Positions 48,366 through 60,807 are shown, counted from the stretch's first letter. The stretch is 64,000 nt of DNA from Mytilisepta virgata (GCA_028015205.1 CM051520.1:13240501-13304500); one strand, 5' to 3'. The notes: generated from the sequence alone by a model not told the origin. Program-made: numbers and translations.

Positions 48366-49969
48366 TTTTTATTCATTAGGAAATACTCCTGTTAAAGTAT
48401 CTGTCTTGGAAAATTATTTAGAATTTTACCCACATAACAATGTAGCACAGGAAATTATATCTGGTTTCAAATATGGTTTTTCATTAAAATATTTTGGCTC
48501 TAGGGAACCAAGGGAAATTTAAAAAGTGCAATACAGCTACCCAACATTTTTAAAGAAAAATTAATGAAGGAAGTTAAACTTGGTCGCATTACTGGTCTTT
48601 CAGATACCCGCCTTTTCCCACACTTCAGGTATCACCAATGGGGCTAGTGCCAAAAAAGGATGGGGATTTTAGACTTATTCAACATTTATCCTATCCTGAG
48701 AATAATTCAATAAATCATTTTATTGATAAAGATCATTGTTCAGTGCAGTACAGTTCAGTGGACGAAGCAGCATGTTTGATTAATAGACACAAAACATTTG
48801 CCCGTTTAAGTCAGTGTGATGTAAAGGCGGCTTTTCGCTTATTGCCAATTGCCCCGCAGGATTTTGACTTGTTGGGGATAAAATTTCAGGGTGAATATTA
48901 TCTTAATAAAATGCTTAATAAAATGCTGCCAATGGGGGCCTCAATAAGTTGTGCCCTTTGGGAAAAATTTGCAAAAGCTTTGCATTGGATAATACAACAA
49001 AAAAGTGGAAATGATAATATCCTCCATTATTTAGATGATTTTCTTTTTGTCGAGTCGAGCCAAACATCAAAAGTTGGTAATACTTTGAAGATATTCCAAG
49101 AGGTATACGATAAAATAGGTATTCCTCTTGCTAGTGACAAGACTACTTTGCCTACTACAGTACTCACTTTTTTGGGTATAGAATTTCATACGCAAAATTT
49201 AATCATGCGGCTTCCAAATGAAAAACTTGTCAAACTCTCACAAAAAATCAGAGATACCTTAGACAGTTCTAAAATAACTCTTAAGGACATGCAATCTCTT
49301 CTTGGGCTCCTGAATTTTGCTTGCAAGGTGGTTGCTCCAGGCCGCACCTTTTGTCGCAGACTCATAAATTCAACAATGGGGGTAAGAAAATCATATTACA
49401 AAATTCGAGTAAACAAGCAGATGAAAGCAGATTTAGAAGTTTGGTTAGACTTTTTAAAACAATACAATGGCGTCACTGTAATAACCGACAATGTATGGGT
49501 TTCAAACGAAAAATTAGAGTTGTTCACGGATAGTGCAGGGGGGTCCAAAGGTGGGTATGGGATCTATTTTACAGGTCAGTGGGCCCAAGGCATATGGCCA
49601 AAACATTGGGTTAGAACTGGAATCACCAGAGATATGACATTGTTAGAGTTGTTTCCAGTTGTAGCAGCACTTATGTCCTGGGAATCATATTTTGTTAACA
49701 AAAAAGTTATTTTTCATGTTGATAATCAGGCGGTTGTTCAAATCATTAATATGAAAACTAGCAAATCAAGTAGAGTTATGACTTTAGTAAGACAAATGGT
49801 TTTAATGAACTTAAAAAATAATACGTTAGTTAAGGCAATTTATATCCCTTCAAAACAAAACCAAATTGCTGATTGTCTTTCTCGTTCTCAGTGGGGAAAG
49901 TTCAGAAGCCTAGCTCCAGAAGCAGACCAGTGGCCAACCAAAATTCCATCACAGATCTGGAACATTTAA
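48366..49969 (+). pseudogene. RT-RNase H of element B
   Basis: The N-terminal part (48366-48520) reads T-P-V-K-V-S...F-Y-P, then shifts frame at about 48520 and again near 48628; from 48638 it is open for 443 codons. RT motifs: P-K-K-D-G-D-F-R, Q-C-D-V-K-A-A-F-R (motif A), L-P-M-G-A-S, H-Y-L-D-D-F-L-F-V (motif C), L-T-F-L-G-I. RNase H: L-F-T-D-S-A, L-L-E-L-F, F-H-V-D-N-Q, Q-I-A-D-C-L-S-R. A 12-bp tandem duplication near 48903-48930 repeats N-K-M-L just before the L-P-M-G motif. All catalytic aspartates are present, but the frameshifts disable it. Confidence 0.88.
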
Positions 49970-50875
49970 GTCAGGTGGCGGATTATATTGTCAATCAAGG
50001 TGTGTCCAAAAATACACAAAAATCATACAATTTGGCTCTGTCAAAACTTTGTACTTTTAGATCATCTTACAAATTGAAGGAGCATTGGCCAGTGCCAGTC
50101 AATGATTATCTAAATTTTATAGCTTTTTTGTCAGTACAAGGTCTTTCTGGGGGTACCATATCATCTTATATATCAGGAGTTTCATATCATCATAAAATAC
50201 GAGGCATACAGGATACTACAAGATTCTTTATAATTGGCAAGGCATTAGAAGGAATAAAAAGAATTCAAGGAGGGAAACGTAATAACATTAGAGCACCAAT
50301 TACAGTGCAATTGTTATCAGATATGATAAGTTGTTTAGATAAAGTATGTAAGAATAAATATGAAGCTGCTTTATTTTCAGCAGTTTTTTCAGTTGCCTTC
50401 TTTGGTTTGCTAAGGGTAGGGGAAATCACTACTTCAAAAACTAAGTCTGTTATAAATGGCTCCAACTTAACAATTGCTGATATTTTAGTTAAGAAAAATA
50501 TCCTGGAACTAAGAGTAAGGTGGTCAAAAACTGACCAAAGGGAAAGTCCGTTACTTTATTGATACCTGGGAACAGAAAAAACTACTGTCCGATACGACTC
50601 ATTAACGAATACTTAAAGGTACGACCTACCTGTAACAATAAAGATTTGTTTATACATTATAATGGTATGCCTTTAACTAGATACCAATTCAGCAGTATAC
50701 TGGAAAAGGCTTTACATTTTCTTCATATCAGTAAAGGTCATTTTAGGTCACATAGTTTTAGAATGGGGGAGCCACTGAACTGGCCAGGCAGGGGGTCTCA
50801 GAGGAGGTAATTATGAAATTAGGCAGATGGAAATCGCATGCTTATTCTCGCCATATTAGGTTGCAATTTTTCTAG
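49924..50875 (+). pseudogene. Tyrosine recombinase of element B
   Basis: The core-binding region (S-K-N-T-Q-K-S-Y-N-L-A-L) lies at the start, overlapping the end of the RNase H frame in another frame. Catalytic motifs: F-F-G-L-L-R-V-G-E (first Arg), S-H-S-F-R-M-G (H-x-x-R), L-G-R-W-K-S-H-A-Y, with the nucleophile Tyr before S-R-H. Two frameshifts (near 50545 and 50765) break it, but unlike element A the catalytic residues R, H, R, W and Y are all still encoded. Confidence 0.85.
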
Positions 50876-50876
50876 T

Positions 50877-51518
50877 TACAAAAGGCTAACAAGCTACAAG
50901 TTTTCACAGGTCCCAAGATTTTATGGATTGTTGGAAGTTCCTTTGTTCATTGGGCCAATGTTGAGGCAAAGAAATATGGTAGGACCAACCTTGGACTGGA
51001 GTCCAAAGGAGTCACAGCATACTGGATTGGTCAACCTGGTTTACAGTTTAAAGATTTGGACTCCCTACTGGATGCAAAAAGAAAATGTTTACCTTCTCCT
51101 AATTTTATTATTATTCACTGTGGAGCTAATGATTTGACAGATTTAGAATTGACAGGGAAGGGTTTAATTGAAAATGTAAAATGTTCTATCCTACGTTACC
51201 AGGCTTTATTCAAAAATGTTATTATAGTATGGTCTTCAATGCTACAGCGCAGATACTGGCATTTTGCACCCTTAAATGCGGGTCCAATAATCGAACAGAA
51301 GAGAAAAAGAGTTAATTCAGTGGTCAAAAACTTTGTAATAGAAAATGGGGGGAAAAGCTATTTTACATGAGAACATTAGGGCAAGTGAAGTGTCTTTATA
51401 CAGAACAGATGGAACTCATTTATCACAAACTGGAAATCAGGTTTTCTTAAATAATATACAAGGGGGGGTTGAGTCTTTTCTACGCACAACAAAATCAACT
51501 TTTCCAATGCTTCAATAA
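50877..51518 (+). pseudogene. SGNH/GDSL-type hydrolase domain of element B
   Basis: Directly follows the recombinase stop. From about 50900 to 51370 one frame stays open and shows W-I-V-G-S-S-F-V-H-W (the GDS-like block with the nucleophile Ser), I-G-Q-P-G-L (Gly block), I-H-C-G-A-N-D-L (Asn block) and V-W-S-S-M-L. After a frameshift at about 51350 a second frame (to 51518) gives T-D-G-T-H-L-S, the D-x-x-H catalytic block. All four SGNH blocks are therefore visible. Similar esterase-like domains are known in CR1-type LINE ORF1 and, as I recall, in some Ngaro elements. The role in the life cycle is unknown. Confidence 0.8.
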
Positions 51519-51950
51519 TGAAAATTTTGTGGAGGTGAGAACCCAAGTCACCTTGGGTATCTGACTTGGGCTCTCATGTGGCGGTCCAGGGAGACTGGTA
51601 GTGATTGGGGGATTATTTCACTCGGCCCTTGCTCTGGGCCTGACAAGTTCTACAATTTGCAGGTTTGGAAAATGTGGTTAGTGGTAATGGTGGGGTCTAC
51701 AGATGGGTAACTCTGGGACCTCCTCCACCTCATCTTTTAGAGGGGAGGCCTACACCTGCCAACAGGTGGGGCACTAATAACTGGAGCATTGGTAATACGA
51801 GTGTTTTCCCCGGTCACTCCCCATGGTAGGTGGTGGTGTAACCATGTTTAACTACCAGGGGTTTTATGACACTATGTCAACATAGGTCAGCTGATAGCCA
51901 TTGTGTATAGGTAATCGGTAGTCCCCCTGGCGCCTCAACAAAATATTATA

Positions 51951-54039
51951 GAATACTCTGTAGCCAAAGTAATGCCACAAAGTAAAAATGTATATTCTAG
52001 TCATGAAAATGTAAATACAAGTTGGTGTAATAAATGTATGTTTAATTAGAATGATTGTTTTTTGTATAAGTGGTAAATGAATAACAGAGGATGGAACCTT
52101 TACACAAATGAGTATAGTATACAGAAAGTCTGTAGTATTTTAATCTTGGTATTTGTGAATTACAATTAACAAAAGACAAAGAGAGACAACTCTAACAATT
52201 TTAATCACTTTGTGATTAAAGGAAGGACTTCAACATAGTTTAGAAAATAAAATAACAACTCTTGATCGTTGTTCTTCATCTCATGGTTATTCGTTCAGTA
52301 TTATTTGAGGGTCTTCTAAGAGTATTGCAATTAATGTTCCTCCTTCTCAAATATAAGTGTTAATGATGAAAATCCAAGCAGTTTCTTTCAAAGTAGAATT
52401 CAGCATATACCAGTTAATTAAGTTTATATAAGTTCTACAATTTTCTTTAGTATTTTAACTTTTATCTTTTTATTTTTAGCATGCAATAAAGGGAAAACAT
52501 AGCATAAAACTGTGAACCAGACAACAATGAAAATTATCATTGAAGTGAAGACATGAGTTCCTAGAGATACAAAAATGTATTATTATTTGAAAATAGAAAA
52601 AAGGTAACGTTCCAATGTCCCTCTCGAAAAATCGTGTGGATTGTACATATAACACCTTTTGGCTTTTGGTGGATGAGTAGAACACTTTTAAGAATTAGCC
52701 TATAGCTAACGATTGATAGCAATCTTTTTTTTAAAATGGGTTTCACTGATTGTTTAATAATCTCACAAAGTTCTGCAGTAGATACCAACATCTTCTAACG
52801 AAATACTTCAAAGGAAATCATTGGACGAATTTTCACATTAAGGGCTGCGAATATGAATCCCTTTGTAATTCTATTAAAATTGGTTTTTCAACCAATCAAG
52901 TAAAGGTTTTTAATTTAAACTGGCCTCGTACAATTACTGCCAATTTCAATTACAAAGTTAATAAAGTTATCTATAGTACTAGATAAAGGGACCCGAATTT
53001 GTGTATCGCTTCTTCTTCTTTCGTGTAAAATCCATGAATATGTTTGTATAACATAAATGATTAACGCAAAGTGTAGTTTGTCATCACCGAGTTTGAAGAT
53101 TTGTGTTTGGGTATTTTGGAGGAAAAGGGGAACAAAACAGTTCGGATATACAGTCCTTCCCTTTGCTAGACTCTGAAATGTCTTTTCGGTCTTCATTTCC
53201 GGCTGTCAATCATTTCAACTGGACTTCTTGGTAAATTTGCTTTACAATCCTATTAACATGATTTAGATAAACCATTGTACGGTTTAAATTTTTAAATCTG
53301 ATCTCAGATTTGGGCCCGGCCTGTCCTATATGAGTTCTCTCAAACAATATTCCATTTCGTTCATAGTCGTTCTGTTTTGTGTGCAAAAAGTAAGAACAGC
53401 AATAATTTTATACCCTTTAGCGACATTCAAAGCAGAAATCATACGGCATGTACGTATTATATTTATTTTGCCAAAAAAACCAACAATCATTTAAAAGAAC
53501 TTTGTATGTAATCGATAAAACGAATGTATCAACAACATGCATGTAACACAGAAGGGCAAGACATAACTTGGCCAATACAAGTCAAACCCTGCAAGGAATT
53601 AGCTGTCAATCCAAACGTGGTTTCAAGTAAAATTCCTGTCAGACAGAATAGATTTTTGTCTGTCATTTATTGGGATTACTTGGGAAATAAAACGCGAGCT
53701 TCGCGAAGTAAAGTGAGCTCTACCGTAACACAAGAATATGTTCTTACCTATATAATGATGGCTTGAATTTCGTAGTCGACAAGACAAAACATAACAGACG
53801 AGGATTTGTGGGTTGCTTCAATGCTGTAACAGGTGTTAAAATGGGTCCCCTTGGAAATTTTTTTCTGCAGACGTTTGCCACACCAGACAACTTTAATATG
53901 ACTAAATCCGTCTCGTCAGTTTCAAGTCATCCAGATATCACTACTAACGCATGTCCTTATTGAGGGTCAATATGGTCAGCTGCTTATACAACAACAGTCC
54001 TAGTAAACATTGGTGTAGTGACTAAATCTTCTATTACAA
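51951..54039. other. Intergenic, no supported gene
   Basis: Open frames at 52476-53196 and 53524-53963 lack recognisable domains and convincing splice partners. No inverted or tandem repeats of note. Confidence 0.45.
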
Positions 54040-55083
54040 TTGCAAGAATCATTACGTACTCATTTCCAGATTGTAATACTGTTTTGTCTCTTTGGGAAGT
54101 TAAATTTTGCTAAAAGGTTTGGGGCAACAGAACATTTCAAACGCTCAGTTGGACAGGCTGACTGGGGAATATTTCGAAAAGTACGAAATACTGTGACTTC
54201 ACAAGTCAGACTGGCTCGTGAAAATTATCAGGCTGATCTCGTTAAAAAAATAAAAAACACCAGCAGTTCATCGCAAACTTGGTGGAAGGTTTGCAACCAA
54301 ATATCTGGAATTAAACCGACAAACTCCGGAATACACATGTACCCCCTTTATTGATTGATGATAATTTGATTTACAACGATACTGAGAAGGCATATCAATT
54401 TAATAACTTTTTGCCATGCAGACTGAGTTGGATACCTCACAAGCCAGTCTTCCAAATTTCACCGAGTTTGAACATCAACTTCGTAATGTTGTTTTAGATG
54501 AAAGTGAAGTTGAAGATGTTTTAAAGTTTTTAAATACTTGTAAGGCTTCGGTTCCGGATCTGATAAATCCGCGTCTATTAAAGGAAGCGGACTCTCAGTT
54601 AAGGATCTCCCCTATGTAAATTTTTTAACCTATCATTATTGTCGTCTATTTTTCCATCTCAGTGGAAAAGAGCTAATGTAACGCCTGTTCATAAAGGTAA
54701 TAATCCAGGTGAGGTCAAGAATTATAGACCCATCTCTTTGTTATGTATTCTTTCTAAATGTATAGAGAGATGTGTGTATAAACATATACATAACTTTTTA
54801 TTACAACATAATGTTATAACCCCTAGTCAGTGCGGTTTTACCAAGGGTGATTCTGCAGTTAACCAGTTGGTAAGCCTTTCAGACGATATTGGTCAGGCTT
54901 TGGATGTGGGAAAGAAATAAGGGCTGTATTTTGCGATATAAGTAAAGATTTAGATCGAGTTTGGCATGCTAAACTTTTGTTTAAACTTGAGAAATATGGA
55001 ATTACTTGGAATTTATTAAATTGGTTTAAATATTACTTATCCGGAAGGGTTCAAATGGTAGTTTTAAACGGAAATCTTGAATA
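54040..55083 (+). pseudogene. LINE RT N-terminal portion, broken
   Basis: Pieces 54040-54354, 54416-54619, 54639-54920 and about 54918-55083 lie in changing frames. Motifs: W-W-K-V-C-N-Q-I-S-G, F-P-S-Q-W-K-R-A-N-V, K-N-Y-R-P-I-S-L-L, Q-C-G-F-T-K-G-D-S-A, and V-F-C-D-I-S-K-D-L-D-R-V-W (motif A; the usual F-D is here D-L-D), then Y-Y-L-S-G-R-V-Q. A stop follows at 55083. Confidence 0.75.
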
Positions 55084-56138
55084 GGGACCTTGACAAGATA
55101 CACAGCTGGTCAAACCAATGGCTCGTTAAGTTCAATCCCCAAACAGCCGAAACCATTACTATCTCTAGAAAGTCAGTCAAACCGATACATCCTCCATTAA
55201 AGATGAACGGCAAGAATCTTCAGGAAGTTGCATCTCATAAACACCTTGGTATTTATTTTTCTGACTATGGCTCATGGCATGAACACATTGATTACATAGT
55301 TAACAAGGCCTATAATAGAATAAATATCCTTAGGAAAGTATGTTTTCTCTTAGACAGATTTACTCTGGAGAAATTGTACTTTTCTTTCCTTCGACCAATT
55401 TTAGAATATGGTGATATCATTTGGGACAACCATACCCAAATCCTAGTAAATAAGTTAGAAAATGTTCAGATAGAAGCTATGAGAATTATTACGGGTGGGA
55501 CTAAATTGACATCTGTTAACAATTTATATGAAGAAACCGGATGGGAAAAACTTTTCGGTAGACGAGAAAATTATAGACTCATTTTATTTCACAAAATTAT
55601 TAATAAGGAAGTTCCTGTGTATTTGCAAAATTTAATACCACCCTCGGTCTCCACATTACATAGTCATTTTAGACGCCAGTCTCAAAATCTCTTAGAAATT
55701 CGTTCAAGAACTAACTTCTACTCTGAATATTTTCTACCAGCGTCTGTAAAACTCTGGAACAGGCTACATCAGACATTACAAAACACAAATTCTGTGGAAT
55801 CCTTCAGAGATAAAATACAAGGACACCGGTTTAGATGTCCCAAGTTATATTATGTAGGTACCAGAATCGGACAATTTTTACATGCAAGACTGAGAATGAA
55901 AAGCACTTCACTAAATGAACATCTGTTCTGCCGCAATTTGGTTGTTTCACCGAACTGTACACGTGGTCATGTTGAGTCAAACTCTCACTTTCTGTTTTAC
56001 TGTCCAAAATATACGCAACTGCGTCACGAAACAATTTTTCCCATTGTATGTGATGAACCGGTTCAAACAAATATTATGCTGTATGGCTCAGAGAGTCTAA
56101 ATTTCTTATTAAGGCTCTTCCTTTTGATGCAGAGGTAA
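55077..56138 (+). pseudogene. LINE RT thumb and C-terminal domain (353-aa open frame)
   Basis: Begins N-R-D-L-D-K-I-H-S-W-S-N-Q-W-L-V-K-F-N, the segment that normally follows the F/Y-A-D-D box, then H-L-G-I-Y-F, Y-F-S-F-L-R-P-I-L-E-Y-G, and a C-terminal C...H...C knuckle (S-H-F-L-F-Y-C-P-K). The preceding ~80 residues, including the catalytic A-D-D, are absent at the junction near 55080. Confidence 0.8.
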
Positions 56139-56645
56139 CCCTAAGCTGAGTTTGGATACCTGTTTGTTTCAATTGTTTTGATTTTTGATGGTTGTGCTTA
56201 TATCTTTAACCGGTTTTCCAATATTTTGATCTCGAACACTGCTGATGAGTTGTCAGTCAACGAAATGGCCATACAGTGCATCAAAATTATTTCAGTATTT
56301 TTGATACGTTTTATTTTTAACAGAATTCTGATATTTTTTATAAGGTTCAAAATTTTATTGCTAAAAGTAAAAGATTTATTAATTCATGGAGTTTTTTCCC
56401 GCATTTCGTCACATGATTATTATTCTATTTTTTCCTTTCTTTTTCACATGGGTTATTTTATGCTAGTAAATAATAACACAACACGTTCACGTAGTGTTGA
56501 CACCTTTTGATAATGCAGGAATATAAATAAGGAAACGGAATTCTATATAAGCTATTAGCTTGTTTCTGAATCCTATTGTTATTTATGTATTTTGTCTGTT
56601 ATTATGTATCTTTGATTATTAGAATAAATATATTTAAAATAAAAC

Positions 56646-57240
56646 AAGCATGACTTTGGGAATATGTTCAACTTATCCAAGGTCGAATGTAACGTGAATG
56701 ATTTTTCATGTGTAGGTAGAGTGGGAAAGTACTGTATTTTGGGTATACATATTGTCGGATAATGTATGTCTCCTTATCTGATGTATATGCTGCCTTTGAT
56801 GTTGTGTGCAACTTAACTCTCAACAGTTATTAAATTTTTTTTTCATTGTAAGTAAAATATTTTTTAGCATAAATTCGATAGATATTTCTCAACTTTGAAC
56901 TTCCACACAAACAAATGAGTTAATTTACATTATTTTTTATGTGAAGGGACTTATGTTTATACTTGAGTTATCCGAGATTTTGAGTCTACCGAGTTCGAAT
57001 CAACAGAGGTAAAAATATGAATTCAATGGGATTTTTGCCGGGACCAAGTAGATACCTCAAGTTATCCGAGATATTGAGACAACCAAGTTTGACAGAATGA
57101 GGTTCGACTGTATATTCATCAAAACATAAGAATATATACTGACATACAATAGAACAGAAAGCGGAAATTTATATGCATGTAGCTACGGTAGAAAATTACT
57201 GTTAAGAATTGTTGAAATAATTGACTCTTTAATAAATAAA
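56646..57240. repeat. Flank with paired TTATCCGAGAT repeats (56962-57110)
   Basis: Blocks at 56962-57010 and 57056-57110 share AGTTATCCGAGAT, TTGAG and a GTTCGA-containing end. The layout suggests a small repeat element, but no clear inverted ends were found. The rest is plain AT-rich sequence. Confidence 0.45.
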
Positions 57241-57600
57241 TTTAGGCCATTTTTTTTTAATTACTTGGATTACGGGTATTTTACCCAAAAAAATTGGGAG
57301 GGTAAAGGAAAAAAAAAAAAGAAAAAAACCTTTTTGAGATTCTGACAGACTCAAATTTAGTGATTTTTTCTCAATTATAAATATTTTTGTTAAAATTTAA
57401 CCAAAACTAACTCATTTTCATTTAAATTTTTAACAAAATCTGTTATTTTCTAGCACTTTTTTTCTTTTTTTTAGCCAAAGATCATAAATTCCTGAAGGGT
57501 AAAGGAATAAAAAAAAAAAAAAAATTTTTTTTTTTTTTGGATTTTCAAAAAATCTGGAAGGAGGATCCGTAATCCAAGTAATTAAAAAAAAAAGGCCTTA
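57241..57600. repeat. MITE with ~34-bp terminal inverted repeats
   Basis: The left end (57241-57275) TTTAGGCCATTTTTTTTTAA followed by TTACTTGGATTACGG is mirrored at 57567-57600 by CCGTAATCCAAGTAATT, an A-run and GGCCTTA. The interior is A/T homopolymer-rich with no coding potential. Confidence 0.9.
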
Positions 57601-57967
57601 GCTTGAATGCGGTGGTTTGATTAGTTGAAAAATTAGTTTCGTATGTCAATGAAGTAAATTTTATGTAGACAGGCCCACTTTGCCAGTTTACCTCTTTTTG
57701 TGTTAATGTGCACTACCTTTCATTTTAATGTGCACTACATTTTATTTTTCCATTGTTGTACAACACAAATTTTTGCATTTAGTATTGGTTGGAGATTTAC
57801 TAATAAGGAATGACTGTAATCAATATTTGTTTCAATGGGATATTAAGTTAATTTTCGCTTTGCACATTAGGTCTACATGGATTATACAGTGTACAAAGAG
57901 GAAATTAGCTCCATATTGCAATGAAACAAATATTTCTGACAATCAATGTGCCTAGACTCCCAAGGCC

Positions 57968-58072
57968 TTTTTGACTAAATTCTAATGTATAAAAAATTTG
58001 TAGTAATTTAGCAAATTTTTGCATTTTTTGACTAAATTCTAATGTATAAAAAATTTGTAGTAATTCAGCAAA
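57968..58072. repeat. Tandem duplication, 57-bp period
   Basis: The ~48-bp block TTTTTGACTAAATTCTAATG... occurs at 57968-58015 and 58025-58072 with a single C/T difference. Confidence 0.9.
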
Positions 58073-59956
58073 ATTTTACATGAGTATAACTATAGATATA
58101 AAGTGTTTTTTAAAGTTTTTGTGTCGGTAAGGCCTTGTGAGTTTCGTCCCCTTAATATGAACACAAAAAAATAAATAACTGTGTGATTGGGACTCATCAG
58201 TAGGCATCACACTATGTTATGTCTTTATTTATTGATTATTTGATGGTAATTTAGAAAACATGGTTTTCATTATGAAGATTTAATTTCAGAATTTTACCTT
58301 TTGGAAAAATTTAAAGTTTTGAAAACTTGAGTTGATTACCGTATTCCTCTTATTAAGCGCCCCTGCTTCTATAAGCGCCCCCTCACCTTCATTTCGTTTG
58401 AAAACCTTAAGTGCCCCCTCAACATCACGCTATTACGGTTATTGTACTCGCCCCGATTGTACTTTGTTTACTGCAGAACAGATCAAAGTCTTTATAGGTG
58501 CCATAAAAATTAACACGCTAATACAAATCTAAGTTTCTAGAAGCATTTGCTATAATATTCAGAAATAAAATAGTTGTGAAAATGTATTTTAAATTTTAAT
58601 GGATTTTGTATGAATTCATGATTGTCAGAAAATAGCGAGAAAATTTTCCCGTACTTTTTGTATGTACAAATCAACTAAATTTCATTGAAAAGGTAACTAC
58701 AATCATCAATCCCAACAACGTGTTAAAATTTCAACAGGATCTCTGAAAGTAAACTTGAGTTTTTGTACGACATGTTAACATACAATGTACAAATAAATGC
58801 AAGGACGAATGGACAACCCCATACCACAATACGTCCGTCGAAAAGTGGCGTATAAAAATGAATAACAAAAAAAAGCTTTTTCAGAGAGGATTCCAATGAA
58901 AAAAATCCCATCTGAATCGGATGCAAAGTAACAAATCTACATAAAGTACCGTTTTTGGCCCCTTTGACCCCTTTTTATTCCAAAATGGCTGCCAACAGCT
59001 TAAATACATTGCCATATCCTTTTTGTACTCATCAAAACAAATATATTTAAAAAAAGTTTGTCAAAATCGGACTGACAATAAAAAAGTTATGATTTTGGGT
59101 GTTGGCCCTTTTCGACCCCTTATATCTTGGAAACGGTAAGAGCTACATCGAATTCGTTGGCATACTACCGAAAGGTATTTTTATTAGGAATAAAAAAAAA
59201 AACCAAAAAACGGCATCAAAATTTGATAAAAAATAAATGCTTTACATCAAAAATAGTGAAAGTACAATGTACCATATTTCTGTATTTTTGACCCAGTTTT
59301 TTCCTCAGCAAACAGGAAGTAGATGTCAAGTGGATCTCAAAATGCATCCTACAATACAACATACCGATATGAAGCTTGATGCAATATATCAGCAAGCTAT
59401 GTCATCATTGATTTAAAACATAAAAATTTTTCGTCATGTCTATATTGATGTTGCTTTGTTTAACCAGGAACTAAATCTGTATTTTATATGTCTATATTTA
59501 TCGGTAATTCTGATTGGCTGGTAATTATATCGCAAAATAATGACTGATGATTCTGTCGTATTCTTAACGTATTCCACTTTGAACTGGAAACTGCGTTGTG
59601 GAGCTCTCGGCGGATCGTAATACATGCAGGTAACAGTCCAGTTATTACAATTTTGCCGCTAGAGGGCATATTTATCTTCCGTTTAAGAACCATGTGAATT
59701 ATGTGCACAATGAGGGCAACATCAAGATGAAGCGTACAAAAACCCTGTTTGATTTAGACTTTAAGAAAGCCAGAAGACTCTGACATTGATCGTACGTTTC
59801 GTGATGATTATATAAAAAGTTGTGATATTAGCTAATTACGGCATACCCAACCAATTGCCATTTATCGTACATACTTAAAAATGAAAGTACATTATTTTCT
59901 CCCCCGTCTGTCGTGTAAATTTGAGGTATTCATTTAATGAGAAAGAATATTTGCAA
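58073..59956. other. Intergenic, no supported gene
   Basis: Near 58340-58420 two GCGCCCC phrases (CTTATTAAGCGCCCC, CTATAAGCGCCCC) follow ACCGTATTCCT, a look seen in dispersed marine-invertebrate repeats. No genes recognised. Confidence 0.4.
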
Positions 59957-60294
59957 TTCCCTCTTTTCGGTGCCCGGGATGCATCCATAATTTGTCGAGT
60001 TACTTCCCTTTTCAGCAGGTGTCTCAATATAGCCGTAACGGGGAAATTCTGGAATTTATTTTTCTAAATTTTTATGCAGCTACCGATTTACTGCAAATGT
60101 TCATTTTTTATGCATTACATAATTGCCCATCAGCAGAATTTTTTTCTCCGCTAATATATTACCGGTTTGGCGAAAAATAAAAAAATTCCAGAATTTCCCT
60201 GTTATAGCTATATTGAGATACCTGCTGTAAAGAGAGACAACTCTTACAAAAACAGACAAATAACGGCTGCGTCCCGGGCGCCGAAAAGAGGGAA
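59957..60294. repeat. Long foldback MITE (~338 bp)
   Basis: The ends ATTCCCTCTTTTCGG (59957-59971) and CCGAAAAGAGGGAAT (60281-60294) are inverted. The arms continue with GCCCGGGA/TCCCGGGC, AGCAGGTGTCTCAATATAGC / GCTATATTGAGATACCTGCT and AAATTCTGGAATTT / AAATTCCAGAATTT, covering most of the element. Frames on both strands are by-products. Confidence 0.9.
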
Positions 60295-60807
60295 TATAGT
60301 TCCATACATTAATTATCCTGTCAGAATTGACAAATAAATTGGATGTAAATTTAAGTTGTGAGACAGAAATTATACAGATTTGTACATAAAGTTGGGAACT
60401 CCCCCCTTTCCCTCTTTCCAAAGAAAAAAAAACATGTGTCCAACCCAATTTTTATCCAGAGAATAACATTATTTCATTTCAATGTCACAGACATTATTTG
60501 TAGTGATGGAATGATTATTGCCGAAAATTGATTAACGGTCATTTTACAGCTGCCGATGTTACTAATCGATGCTGAAAGTCAAAATCGAAAGTCGCCGACA
60601 TCGCCGATTAATTTCCGGAAATGCCAGTCCGGTCCAGTTTTCTCCCAATTTCAACATGTCTGATCCGCTTCCGGCCACAGTAAATCTGGCAATATGGCCG
60701 ACCAGGACGAAGCCACGTTATTTATGCATGATTCACTTTATTTCTGGTATTTTTACCTGCAAATCTGAAATTTGTTTAGAGCTATTACAGAAATAATTGT
60801 ATGGGGA

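Larger units (their letters stand above)
47328..51950 (+). mobile_element. Ngaro-type tyrosine-recombinase retroelement B with SGNH hydrolase
   Basis: Order on the plus strand: gag with zinc knuckles, RT-RNase H, tyrosine recombinase, SGNH hydrolase, then a GC-richer non-coding 3' region (51519-51950) with a CCCAAGT/ACTTGGG hairpin. It lacks a methyltransferase domain. At least four frameshifts make it inactive as it stands. I could not find the split direct repeats, so both ends are approximate. Confidence 0.85.
54040..56645 (+). mobile_element. Dead LINE (Jockey/CR1-like), catalytic box deleted
   Basis: Frame-broken translation follows a non-LTR RT from the region after the endonuclease (R-K-V-R-N-T-V-T-S...L-A-R-E-N-Y) through the RT fingers (W-K-R-A-N-V-T-P-V-H-K, N-Y-R-P-I-S-L-L) to the thumb and C-terminus. 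The 3' UTR ends near 56645 with AATAAA-rich sequence. Endonuclease and ORF1 are missing. Confidence 0.8.
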
